From: Bowdeniella nasicola
GTDB taxonomy: Bacteria; Actinomycetota; Actinomycetes; Actinomycetales; Actinomycetaceae
Length of the DNA: 53,358 bases
Assembly (NCBI RefSeq): GCF_001907295.1
Contig: NZ_MQVR01000009.1
Location: 1 to 53,358, forward strand
Reading direction: 5' to 3'
Below the pieces are notes generated by a model that was not told the origin of the DNA, did not search any database, and saw only the letters and a list, made by a program, of their open reading frames with translations. Below, piece by piece: positions 23,755 to 32,299 of the stretch; the first letter of the stretch is position 1, and each line of letters begins with the position of its first letter. Both the position numbers and the translations under genes were made by a program.

Positions 23755-25367
23755 CGCCGGGTTCGCCCACTACCCGCTGGTGGTGGTCCCTGCCGGTCGC
23801 GGCGCGGCGGAGCATCCGCGCTGGCTTAGCGCTGCTCATTGTGCTCATCGTCTCGCTTGCCACCGGGTGGGCGACCGCGCGCGTTAACACCGAAATCGGC
23901 CCGCACAAGGCCGTCATCCACACGACGGCGAGCAACGATATTCGCGTCGGGCTCGGCCCCCTCGGCTCGGTCGTCCTCGACTCCCCGCTGCCGGCGCCGC
24001 TCGGGATCCAGATCGATATCCACGAAGTGCCAGCCGCCGATATCACCCAGGATCTGCAGACCCAGCTGTCGGCCAACCTCAACGCTTACCTGCAACTGGC
24101 GGAAAACCCGGAGGCTGCGATCCGCGGCCCGCGCGATGCCCTCATCCGCGATGTCCTGTCCAAAGCCGCGATCACATTCGGGTTCTCGGTCATGGGGATC
24201 GCCGCGCTGCGCCTCGCTACGGGTGGGCACGCGCGCCGCACCCTCGCCAACCTGCTGCGCCGCCCTGGCGTACGGCCGCTTGCCATCAGCGTCGCGGGGG
24301 TGAGCGCCCTGCTGCTCATCGTGCCGCTGCTGCGCGCCCCCGTCGAAGGCGCGCGACGGATTTCTGCCCTCGCCGACACCCCGTTTGCCGACGTCGGCGT
24401 CGTCGGCCAGCTCGGCCCGCTGCTCGAACTCGGCGCCGATGCCGCCGTCGGCCAGTACACCAAGACGATGGATTTTTACGCGCGGGCCGACGCCGCAATC
24501 GCGGCCCAGCTGCGCCCGGCACCCTCACATGTCGTCTACCGGCTGCTGAACGCCGATGGCACGCGCGGCAAGGCCGTCGAAGCGAGCGGCGACGATATCG
24601 TCACCGCCGTCTTCGCCACCGACCTGCACTGCAATATCGCGCTCGCGGGCTCGATCGCGCGGATCGCCGACGCGGCGGGCGCAGACCTCATCATCAACGG
24701 CGGCGATACGACGACGAACGGCACCTCAGCTGAGCGGTTCTGCGTCGACGCCTTCGCGACCGCGTGGAAGAACTATCCCGTCGTCGTATCCGATGGCAAC
24801 CACGATTCCACGACGACGACCGCCCAGGAGCGCGAGGTCGGCTGGCACGTCCTTGCGGGGGAGGCCCTCACCGTCGGGGGCCTGCGAATCCTCGGCGATA
24901 TCGCCCCGACGATCACGAAGCTGGGTCAGGGCACCTTCGCCAAGCGCGAGGAGTCAAAACCGGAGATGGCGCAGCGCCTTGCGACGCTCGCATGCCGCGC
25001 CCCGATCGATCTCATGGTCGTCCACGACCCGTATACGCAGCGCGTGCCCGAAAACACCGGCTGCGCGCCCATGTGGATTTCCGGCCACGTCCACCGCCGC
25101 GTCGGCCCCGAGATCGTGCCGGGCGCCGACGGCGCGCAAGTGCGCTATACGAACGCGTCGACCGGTCGCGGCCTGAAGGATGACACCGTCATGGGCGCGA
25201 TGGGCTCCGACGCCGAGATCACGATTTTGCGCTTCGATACCAAACATCGCTCGCCGATCGATTACCGCGTCGTCTCCATCCGGCCCGATGCGAGCGTGGG
25301 AATCACACCGCTGCGACCCTACTATCAGCTTCTGGCGTCCGAGGCGATCGCTAGAGTAGAAGAATGA
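23721..25367 (+). CDS. Membrane-anchored metallophosphoesterase
   Basis: The protein has 548 residues. Hydrophobic segments at about 33-53, 150-168 and 188-205 place the C-terminal half at the membrane, probably outside. The calcineurin-like domain from about 292 carries all metal-binding motifs: DLH 301-303, GGDT 327-330, GNHD 359-362, then VVHDPY and SGHVH. The region between the first and second helices (60-150) is of unknown fold. The substrate is unknown; cell-envelope or lipid-linked phosphates are likely given the location. GTG 23721 is the first usable start and overlaps the preceding gene. It ends with a four-base overlap to the VKOR gene. Confidence 0.85.
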   Translation: MARLVSIHEPVAPGSPTTRWWWSLPVAARRSIRAGLALLIVLIVSLATGWATARVNTEIGPHKAVIHTTASNDIRVGLGPLGSVVLDSPLPAPLGIQIDIHEVPAADITQDLQTQLSANLNAYLQLAENPEAAIRGPRDALIRDVLSKAAITFGFSVMGIAALRLATGGHARRTLANLLRRPGVRPLAISVAGVSALLLIVPLLRAPVEGARRISALADTPFADVGVVGQLGPLLELGADAAVGQYTKTMDFYARADAAIAAQLRPAPSHVVYRLLNADGTRGKAVEASGDDIVTAVFATDLHCNIALAGSIARIADAAGADLIINGGDTTTNGTSAERFCVDAFATAWKNYPVVVSDGNHDSTTTTAQEREVGWHVLAGEALTVGGLRILGDIAPTITKLGQGTFAKREESKPEMAQRLATLACRAPIDLMVVHDPYTQRVPENTGCAPMWISGHVHRRVGPEIVPGADGAQVRYTNASTGRGLKDDTVMGAMGSDAEITILRFDTKHRSPIDYRVVSIRPDASVGITPLRPYYQLLASEAIARVEE

Positions 25368-25969
25368 CCCGCAACCGTCGCGCCCGCCAGGTCTTCGGCG
25401 CCACCCAGTATGGACTCGTCCTCCTGCTGTGCGCCGTCGTCGGCCTCGGTGCGAGCCTCGCGCTCCTCAAGGCCGAGCTCACCCAGCTCAAAGACCCATT
25501 TTCGACCCCGACGTGCGACGTCAACTCGCTGATCGGTTGCGGCACCTCACTGCTCTCACCGCAGGCGCACCTGCTGTTCGGGTTCCCCAATTCCGCCGTC
25601 GGTGCGATCGCGTTCGGCGTCCTGATCCTGATCGCACTCCTGCAGCTGTCGAAACTCACGTTCCCGCGCTGGCTGTGGCTCGCTCTTGCTGCCGGCTCGC
25701 TCGGCGGCCTGGCCTTCATCGGCTATTTCGCCTACCAGTCGATCGCGGTCTTTGCGGCGCTCTGCCCCTATTGCATGGTGATTTGGGCGGCGACGATCCC
25801 GATCGCGGTCTTTACGATCGCCCGCGCCATGGCCCTTGGCCACCTTCCGGCCCGCAGCCTCGGCGCCAACCTGTGGACGTTCCGCTGGCTTTATACCCTC
25901 GCGCTGTACGCGATCATCGTCCTCGTGGTCGTGATCGGAATGCGCGACCAGATCGCGAGCGTCCTTTAA
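25364..25969 (+). CDS. Vitamin K epoxide reductase family protein
   Basis: This 201-residue four-to-five-helix membrane protein has the VKOR cysteine pairs: the loop pair Cys51 and Cys59 (CDVNSLIGCG) and the active-site CPYC at 134-137. In actinobacteria VKOR replaces DsbB: it reoxidises a DsbA-like thioredoxin-fold protein in the cell envelope and passes electrons to menaquinone. No DsbA partner is adjacent. It is translationally coupled to the metallophosphatase through an ATGA overlap. Confidence 0.92.
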   Translation: MTRNRRARQVFGATQYGLVLLLCAVVGLGASLALLKAELTQLKDPFSTPTCDVNSLIGCGTSLLSPQAHLLFGFPNSAVGAIAFGVLILIALLQLSKLTFPRWLWLALAAGSLGGLAFIGYFAYQSIAVFAALCPYCMVIWAATIPIAVFTIARAMALGHLPARSLGANLWTFRWLYTLALYAIIVLVVVIGMRDQIASVL

Positions 25970-26004
25970 GACGGACGTCCGCATTTCGAGTCCCACGCCA
26001 CCGT

Positions 26005-26010
26005 TAGAAT
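26005..26010 (+). promoter_or_regulatory. -10 hexamer for leuS, leaderless start
   Basis: TAGAAT is followed by seven bases and ATG at 26018. This argues for 26018 as the start rather than the in-frame ATG at 26009, which lies inside the hexamer. Confidence 0.55.
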
Positions 26011-26017
26011 GCGAATC

Positions 26018-28915
26018 ATGACATCCGAGACCATGCCTGACGTTAGCCTGCCCGCCCACCGTTACACCGCGGAGCTTGCTGGCGAACTCGAATCCGCCTG
26101 GCAGCGCACCTGGAGCGAGCGCGGAACGTTCCATGCCGATAATCCCGTCGGCGACCTCGCCGGTGAGGGCGCGCAGCGCGAGCCGTTCTTCCTGCTCGAC
26201 ATGTTCCCCTACCCCTCGGGCAAGGGCCTGCACGTGGGGCATCCTCTCGGATATATCGCTACGGATGTCGTCGCCCGCTACCAGCGGATGAAGGGCAAGA
26301 ACGTCGCCTACACCATGGGATACGACGCCTTCGGCCTGCCCGCCGAGCAGTACGCGGTCCAAACCGGCCAGCACCCGCGCATCACGACCGACGAGAACGT
26401 CGCGAACATGCGACGCCAGCTCGCCCGCATCGGGCTGTCGCACGACCTTCGTCGCTCGGTTGCGACGACGGATGAGGAATTCGTCCGCTGGACGCAGTGG
26501 ATCTTCCTGCAGGTCTACTCCTCCTGGTATGACCCCGAGGCGACGCGTCACGACGGCAAGCAGGGCAGCGCCCGCCCGATCAGCGACCTCATCAAAGAGT
26601 TCACCTCCGGAGAGCGCACCACGCCCGATGGCCGGCCGTTTACCGAATACACGGAGGCCGAGCGGGCCTCGCTCATCGACTCCTACCGCCTCGCCTACAT
26701 CGACTACGCGCCGGTGAACTGGTGTCCGGGCCTTGGCACGGTGCTGGCCAACGAAGAGGTCACGAGTGACGGCCGCTCTGAGCGCGGCAACTATCCCGTC
26801 TTCGCCTCGCGCCTGCGCCAGTGGATGATGCGGATCACCGCCTACGCCGACCGTCTGGCCGACGACCTCGATACGATCGATTGGCCGGAAAAGATCCGCT
26901 CGATGCAGCGCAACTGGATCGGCCGCTCCGACGGCGCGACCGTCGCCTTCACCGTGCCCGCCGGCGATGGGCGCGAGGCGAGCGATCTGCAGGTCTTCAC
27001 CACGCGCCCCGATACGCTGTTCGGCGCGACGTTCATGGTCATCGGCCCGGAGCATCCGCTGCTCGGCGAGGATAGCGACCACCCGCTCGTTCCGGCGCTC
27101 TGGCCCGCCGGCACCCGCGAGGCGTGGAAGGGCGGAGCCCTCGACCCCGCCGAGGCCGTGCGCGCCTACCGCGCCCAGGCCGCGAACCGGTCGGAGGCCG
27201 AACGCCAGGACGAGGAGCGCGTCAAGACCGGCGTCTTCACCGGCATCTTCGGCATCAACCCCGTCAACGGCAAGCAGGTCCCGATCTTCGTCGCCGACTA
27301 CGTCCTCATGGGATACGGCACCGGCGCCATCATGGCCGTGCCCGCCCACGACGAGCGCGACCACGCGTTCGCCAAGCGCTTCGACCTGCCGATCACCGCG
27401 ACGATCGACTCCCCGGACGGCGCCGAGGACGCCGCCTACACGGGCGATGGCATCATCATCAACTCGGCGAACGATGAGCTGAGCCTGAACGGCATGAATA
27501 AGGACGAGGCGAAGGCCGCGATGACGGCCTGGCTCGAAAAGAAGGGCCTAGGCAAGGCGACGACGACCTACCGTCTGCGCGACTGGCTCTTTAGCCGTCA
27601 GCGCTACTGGGGCGAGCCGTTCCCCGTCGTCTACGACGAGGTCGGCCGCGTCCACGCGCTGCCCGAGGACATGCTGCCCGTGACGCTGCCCGAAATGGAC
27701 GACTTCTCGCCGCGCACCTTCGACCCCGAGGACGCCACGAGCGCACCCGAGCCGCCGCTCGGCCGCGCGACCGACTGGCTGAACGTCGAGCTCGATCTCG
27801 GCGACGGGCCGAAGACCTACCGTCGCGACACGAACACGATGCCCCAGTGGGCCGGTTCGTGCTGGTACGAGATGCGCTACCTCGACCCGAACAACGACGA
27901 TGCGTTCATCGCGCCCGAGAACGAGGCCTACTGGATGGGCCCGCGCACGCCCGGCGGCGCCGGCGGAGCCGACCTGTACGTCGGCGGCGTCGAGCATGCC
28001 GTCTTGCACCTGCTCTACGCCCGCTTCTGGCATAAGGTCCTGTACGACCTCGGCTACGTCTCGAGCTTCGAGCCCTTCCACCGCCTGTTCAACCAGGGCT
28101 ACATCCAGGCCTATGCCTACACCGACGCGCGCGGCCAGTACGTGCCGGCCGACGAGGTCAAGGGCGATGAGACCACCGGATTTACCTGGCAGGGCGAGGT
28201 TGTCACGCGCGAATACGGCAAGATGGGCAAGTCCTTAAAGAACATCGTCACTCCTGACGACATGTGTGAGACCTACGGCGCCGACACCTTCCGCATCTAC
28301 GAGATGTCGATGGGCCCGCTGGACCTATCCCGCCCGTGGGAAACCCGCGCCGTCGTCGGCTCGCAGCGCTTCTTGCAGCGGCTGTGGCGCAATGTCATCG
28401 ACGAGAACACCGGCGAGGTCACCGTCACCGACGACCCCATGGACGAGGTAACCGAGCGCCTGCTCGCCCGCACGATCGCGGACGTCACCGAAGAGCTCGA
28501 CAACCTGCGCATGAACACCGCGATCGCGAAGATGATCGTGCTCAACAACCACCTCACGTCGCTTCCCGCCGTGCCGCGCGCGGCGATCGAGCCGCTCGTG
28601 CTCATGGTCTCGCCGCTCGCGCCGCATATCGCCGAAGAGCTGTGGCAGCGCCTCGGGCATGACGAGTCGCTCGCGCGCGAGCCGTTCCCGGTCGCCGACG
28701 AGTCCAAGCTCGTCGAAGAAACCGTGACCTGCGTCGTGCAGATCGCGGGCAAGGTGCGCGACCGTCTCGAGGTCCTGGTGGATATCGCCGACGACGAGCT
28801 CGCCGCGAAGGCGATCGCGTCGGCGGGCGCGCAGCGCTACCTGCAGGGCCGTGAGCCCATGAAGGTCATCGTGCGCGCCCCGAAGCTCGTGAACCTCGTG
28901 CCGCCGCGCGACTAG
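26018..28915 (+). CDS. leuS: Leucyl-tRNA synthetase
   Basis: This class I synthetase of 965 residues charges tRNA-Leu. The HIGH-type motif is HVGH at residues 72-75 in [17 protein letters not shown]. The long CP1 editing domain (about 260-480) includes [14 protein letters not shown] and [26 protein letters not shown] follows, and the KMSKS loop is KMGKS at 735-739, the form usual in actinobacteria. The C-terminal anticodon and tail regions are complete. The longer leucyl form (above 950 residues) is typical of the phylum. It is monocistronic and convergent with the HerA-like gene, with no spare bases between the stops. Confidence 0.97.
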   Translation: MTSETMPDVSLPAHRYTAELAGELESAWQRTWSERGTFHADNPVGDLAGEGAQREPFFLLDMFPYPSGKGLHVGHPLGYIATDVVARYQRMKGKNVAYTMGYDAFGLPAEQYAVQTGQHPRITTDENVANMRRQLARIGLSHDLRRSVATTDEEFVRWTQWIFLQVYSSWYDPEATRHDGKQGSARPISDLIKEFTSGERTTPDGRPFTEYTEAERASLIDSYRLAYIDYAPVNWCPGLGTVLANEEVTSDGRSERGNYPVFASRLRQWMMRITAYADRLADDLDTIDWPEKIRSMQRNWIGRSDGATVAFTVPAGDGREASDLQVFTTRPDTLFGATFMVIGPEHPLLGEDSDHPLVPALWPAGTREAWKGGALDPAEAVRAYRAQAANRSEAERQDEERVKTGVFTGIFGINPVNGKQVPIFVADYVLMGYGTGAIMAVPAHDERDHAFAKRFDLPITATIDSPDGAEDAAYTGDGIIINSANDELSLNGMNKDEAKAAMTAWLEKKGLGKATTTYRLRDWLFSRQRYWGEPFPVVYDEVGRVHALPEDMLPVTLPEMDDFSPRTFDPEDATSAPEPPLGRATDWLNVELDLGDGPKTYRRDTNTMPQWAGSCWYEMRYLDPNNDDAFIAPENEAYWMGPRTPGGAGGADLYVGGVEHAVLHLLYARFWHKVLYDLGYVSSFEPFHRLFNQGYIQAYAYTDARGQYVPADEVKGDETTGFTWQGEVVTREYGKMGKSLKNIVTPDDMCETYGADTFRIYEMSMGPLDLSRPWETRAVVGSQRFLQRLWRNVIDENTGEVTVTDDPMDEVTERLLARTIADVTEELDNLRMNTAIAKMIVLNNHLTSLPAVPRAAIEPLVLMVSPLAPHIAEELWQRLGHDESLAREPFPVADESKLVEETVTCVVQIAGKVRDRLEVLVDIADDELAAKAIASAGAQRYLQGREPMKVIVRAPKLVNLVPPRD

Positions 28916-30736
28916 CTACCGGCGGCGGGTGCCGAAGATCGAGCGGGTGATCTCCCGCGTGATCGTCCGACCCGCCGTGCGGAGCATGTCCTCCATGACG
29001 CGCGAGCGCTGAGCCGCCGCCTTCTCGGCCGCGCGCTGCTCAGCCTTGCGGGCCGCCTCGGCGTCCTTTTCGGCCTGACGGCGCATCCGCTCGTATTCCT
29101 TCGCGCGCGCCTTCGCCTCCTCGGCGGCGGCCTTCTCGGCCTCCTTGGCCGCGGCCTCGGCTTCCTTCGCCTGCTGCGCGGCCGCCGCTTCGGCGGCAAT
29201 CCGGGCATCGAGCAGTTCGAACGCCGACTCGGGGTCGACGGGATCGCGGTAGCGCGCGAGCTTCGCCGACGCGTCCACGTGCGCCTGCGTGGCGCCCGCC
29301 GATGCCTCACCCATATTCGCGGCCGGGGCATACAACCGCGTCGGCGCGACGGGCGTGGGGCGGCCCTGGCGGTCCAAGACGGTCACGACGGCCTCGCCGG
29401 TGCCGAGCGAGGTGAGAATTCCGCCCAGATCGTACGGCGAGGACGGGAACGTCGAGACCGTCTCCTTGAGCTTCTTCGCATCATCAGGCGTGAACGCGCG
29501 CAGCGAATGCTGCACGCGCGCACCGAGCTGCGCGAGCACGTCGGCGGGCACGTCCTTCGGCGTCTGGGTGACGAAGAAGATGCCGACGCCCTTGGAACGC
29601 ACGAGCCGCACCGTCTTCACGACCTCCGAAAGGAACGCCGACGTCGCGCCGTTAAACAGCAGGTGCGCCTCGTCGAAGAAGAACACGAGCTTCGGCTTTT
29701 CGGCGTCTCCCACCTCCGGCAGGTTCTGGAAGAGCGAGGCGAGCAGCCACATGACGAACGTCGAAAACAGCGTCGGCTGATCGTGCACCGACGGCAATTC
29801 CAGCACCGAAATCGTGCCGCCCTCGGGCGTCGTCGCGAGCAGGTCCGCGGTATCGAAGGCGGGCTCACCGAAGAACTCGGTGCCGCCCTCGGCCTCGAGA
29901 GCCGCGAGCTTACGCAGAATCACGCCCGCCGTCGCGGCGGAGACGCCGCCGATCGTCTTGAGCTTGTGCTTGCCCGCATCGCTCGTGAGGTAGGCGACGA
30001 CGGCGCGTAAGTCTTTCATGTCGATGAGCGCGAGCTGCTCGGAATCCGCCCAGTGGAAGATGAGCTGCAGCGCGCTTTCCTGCGTATCGTTCAGCTCGAG
30101 AACGCGCGAGAGCAGGAGCGGGCCGAAGTCCGTGATCGTCGTGCGGATCGGGATGCCCGTCCCCTTGTCACCGAGGCGGTACAGCTCGACGGGGAAGGAA
30201 CGTGGCTGCCAGTCCTGGCCGAGCGCCGCAGTGCGGGCGGCGAGCTTGTCGGAGGCCACCCCGGGCTCGAGCAGGCCGGTGAGGTCGCCCTTGATATCCA
30301 TGACGAAGGACGGCACGCCCGCGGCCGACAGGCCCTCGACCATGAGCTGGAGCGTGCGCGTCTTGCCCGTGCCGGTCGCGCCGGCGACGAGGCCATGCCG
30401 GTTCATCATCGCGAGCGGTAGGGAAATCTTCGCGTCGGGAACTACCTGATCGCCATCGAGCAGGACGCCGAGCGGCAGGACCTCGCCGTCGAACGTGTAG
30501 CCATCGCGAATGGCAGCGGACTGTTCGCTGAGGTCAGCGGGCGCAGGCGCAGCCTCAGGTTCCGGCGCGGCTTCGGGTTCGGGCGGGGGAGCGGCTTGGC
30601 CAGCACTAGCGGCTTCGAGGGCAGCCTGCGCGGCTGCGGCTCTCGCGGCGGCTGCTTTGGCTTCGGCTTCGGCGGCTTCGGCAGCGGCCTTGGCCGCGGT
30701 GGCCTTGAGTTCGGCGAGGTGATCAGCGTCGGTCAT
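28916..30736 (-). CDS. HerA/VirB4-like ATPase (DUF853, helicase HerA-like)
   Basis: The 606-residue protein opens with an Ala/Glu-rich coiled coil (about 5-45) and a Pro/Glu linker. The RecA-like core follows: VLLDGDQVV, Walker A GATGTGKT at 119-126, MDIKGDLTGL, Walker B VFFFDEAHLLF around 350, and FFVTQTPKDVPADVLAQLG. A long Ala/Lys/Glu/Arg coiled coil runs from about 505 to 585 and ends in a basic tail. Relatives are hexameric DNA translocases, but the function of this bacterial DUF853 branch is not well known. No nuclease (NurA-like) gene is adjacent. It is divergent from the DegV gene. Confidence 0.85.
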   Translation of the reverse strand: MTDADHLAELKATAAKAAAEAAEAEAKAAAARAAAAQAALEAASAGQAAPPPEPEAAPEPEAAPAPADLSEQSAAIRDGYTFDGEVLPLGVLLDGDQVVPDAKISLPLAMMNRHGLVAGATGTGKTRTLQLMVEGLSAAGVPSFVMDIKGDLTGLLEPGVASDKLAARTAALGQDWQPRSFPVELYRLGDKGTGIPIRTTITDFGPLLLSRVLELNDTQESALQLIFHWADSEQLALIDMKDLRAVVAYLTSDAGKHKLKTIGGVSAATAGVILRKLAALEAEGGTEFFGEPAFDTADLLATTPEGGTISVLELPSVHDQPTLFSTFVMWLLASLFQNLPEVGDAEKPKLVFFFDEAHLLFNGATSAFLSEVVKTVRLVRSKGVGIFFVTQTPKDVPADVLAQLGARVQHSLRAFTPDDAKKLKETVSTFPSSPYDLGGILTSLGTGEAVVTVLDRQGRPTPVAPTRLYAPAANMGEASAGATQAHVDASAKLARYRDPVDPESAFELLDARIAAEAAAAQQAKEAEAAAKEAEKAAAEEAKARAKEYERMRRQAEKDAEAARKAEQRAAEKAAAQRSRVMEDMLRTAGRTITREITRSIFGTRRR

Positions 30737-30746
30737 GAAACCATCC

Positions 30747-30752
30747 TAGGCT
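30747..30752 (+). promoter_or_regulatory. -10 hexamer for the DegV-family gene, leaderless start
   Basis: TAGGCT is followed by six bases and ATG at 30759; there is no ribosome-binding site. Confidence 0.5.
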
Positions 30753-30758
30753 TGTGGC

Positions 30759-31586
30759 ATGTCATTTTCGATCCTGACCGATTCCTCGTGCGCCCTACCG
30801 GCGACGCTCGGCCAGGGTTTTTCCGCTGGCGATACCCCCGTGTTCCAGGTCCCGCTCGAGGTGAGCGAGGTCGGCGAGCGCGTGACGACGTCCCAGCCGA
30901 GCCGTCAGGCGCTCATTGCCGCGCTCGATGCCGCTAGCGACGGTGGTGCCCGTCGCGTCATCGCGCCGGTGTTGTCCTCGCGCGTTTCCGGCACCGGCGC
31001 AGCGCTGAGCGCCATCGTCGCCGAGGGGGACTACCCTTGCGACATCATCGATACCCGCACGGTCGGGGGAGCGATCGGACTCGCGGTACTCGCGGCGACG
31101 CGACAATCCGATGCCGCCGGCGCCCTCGCCGTCATTCGAGAGCTCGTAGCCAAATCACGCACTGCGATCGTCGTTGCCGATCTCAAACCGCTCGTCGCGG
31201 GCGGACGGCTGCGCGCACCCACCGCGAGCATCGGAACCGCCCTCGGGATCGTTCCCGTCATCGAAATGCGCGACGGTGAGTTAAAGCTGGCCGACGCGGT
31301 GCGCGGTCAGGCGCGCGCCCGCAGCCAGATGATCAGCCGGGTCCTGGGGGCGCGCCAGCGCGGCGGGATGCTGGAGGAGATCGACGTCGTGTGCCACGAA
31401 GGCGCCGAACACCTGCTTGCCGACGAGTTCGAGCAGTCCTGTGCGGCCGCAGGCGTGCGGATCCGCCATCGCTACGACCTGCCCCTGCCCGCGGTCTTGG
31501 AAGCACACACAGGTGCGTGCTACTGGGGGCTGTGCGTCACGCCCGTGCTGGCCGGGGATATCCACCCGGTGGGCTCCGCTACCTAG
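30759..31586 (+). CDS. DegV family fatty-acid-binding protein
   Basis: This 275-residue protein of the DegV/EDD fold binds a single fatty acid and may present it to a fatty-acid kinase. Family points are the start ILTDSSCALP, the VLSSRVSGTGAAL motif, whose Ser residues bind the carboxylate, DTRTVGGAIGLAVLAA, and VADLKPLVAGGRLRAPTAS, the counterpart of the usual LxxLxxGGRI block. No FakA-type kinase is close by. The protein is slightly divergent, with Ala-rich helices. It is followed by the comEA-comEC unit after 62 bases. Confidence 0.88.
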   Translation: MSFSILTDSSCALPATLGQGFSAGDTPVFQVPLEVSEVGERVTTSQPSRQALIAALDAASDGGARRVIAPVLSSRVSGTGAALSAIVAEGDYPCDIIDTRTVGGAIGLAVLAATRQSDAAGALAVIRELVAKSRTAIVVADLKPLVAGGRLRAPTASIGTALGIVPVIEMRDGELKLADAVRGQARARSQMISRVLGARQRGGMLEEIDVVCHEGAEHLLADEFEQSCAAAGVRIRHRYDLPLPAVLEAHTGACYWGLCVTPVLAGDIHPVGSAT

Positions 31587-31636
31587 CTATCCCCACCCCG
31601 CGGTAGGCACCCTGCTTCCGCCATGCCGCGCCGCCC

Positions 31637-31642
31637 TACGGT
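31637..31642 (+). promoter_or_regulatory. -10 hexamer for comEA, leaderless start
   Basis: TACGGT is followed by six bases and ATG at 31649. Confidence 0.4.
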
Positions 31643-31648
31643 GGCCGC

Positions 31649-32299
31649 ATGGCTGGCTCATCCGATCGGGCAATCGAACGCCGTCGCATCCGCGTGCTGA
31701 TGGCGCCGCGCACCGTGCTCGCGCTGATCGTCGGCATCGTCATCGCGGCCCTGGCGGCGACGGCGTGGCACGTGATGAGCGGGACCGGCAGCGTCGTGAA
31801 AAAAGACCCGGCCGCGCCCTCACCACCCCCAATCGTGGCGGAGGAACCGAGCGGCGTGCCATCGCCAGATGCCACCGTCGTCGTCTACGTCACCGGTCAG
31901 GTCCAAGCGCCCGGGGTCTATACGTTGCCCGCCGGCGCCCGTGTCACCGACGCGATTGCCGCCGCGGGCGGGATGCTGCCCGACGCCGATGCCGCCGCCC
32001 AAAACCTCGCCCGGCATCTCGCCGACGGTGAGCACGTGCACGTTCCCACGCCGGGCGAGCCGCCCCCGTCAGATGCGCAGCCTGGGGGTGCGGCCAAGTC
32101 GAGCTCGGGCGTGAACGTCAATACCGCGAGCGCGACTGAGCTCCAGGAAATCCCAGGCATCGGCCCCGCGCTCGCGCAACGCATCGTCGACCATCGGGAG
32201 ACGAACGGACCGTTCGCTTCGATCGACGCCCTCGATGACGTCTCGGGCATCGGCCCGGCGCTCCTTTCCCGCATCCGAGATTCCGGTGCCACGACGTGA
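31649..32299 (+). CDS. comEA: ComEA-like DNA-binding protein
   Basis: This 216-residue membrane-anchored protein has one helix at about 22-44 after a basic N-terminus, a Pro/Ser linker, an SLBB domain (about 75-135, VYVTGQVQAPGVYTLPAGAR), a second linker, and a C-terminal double helix-hairpin-helix (VNVNTASATELQEIPGIGP and SIDALDDVSGIGPALLSRI) that binds DNA. In competent bacteria ComEA captures incoming DNA outside the membrane and hands it to ComEC. It overlaps comEC by four bases. Whether the organism is competent is not shown by this window. Confidence 0.93.
   Translation: MAGSSDRAIERRRIRVLMAPRTVLALIVGIVIAALAATAWHVMSGTGSVVKKDPAAPSPPPIVAEEPSGVPSPDATVVVYVTGQVQAPGVYTLPAGARVTDAIAAAGGMLPDADAAAQNLARHLADGEHVHVPTPGEPPPSDAQPGGAAKSSSGVNVNTASATELQEIPGIGPALAQRIVDHRETNGPFASIDALDDVSGIGPALLSRIRDSGATT

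Noticed and set aside
25556-27364. 602-codon open frame on the minus strand opposite the VKOR gene and leuS
   Set aside because: It is a shadow of leuS in high-GC DNA: low-complexity Gly/Val/Arg/Asp composition, no family motif, and leuS on the other strand is certain.
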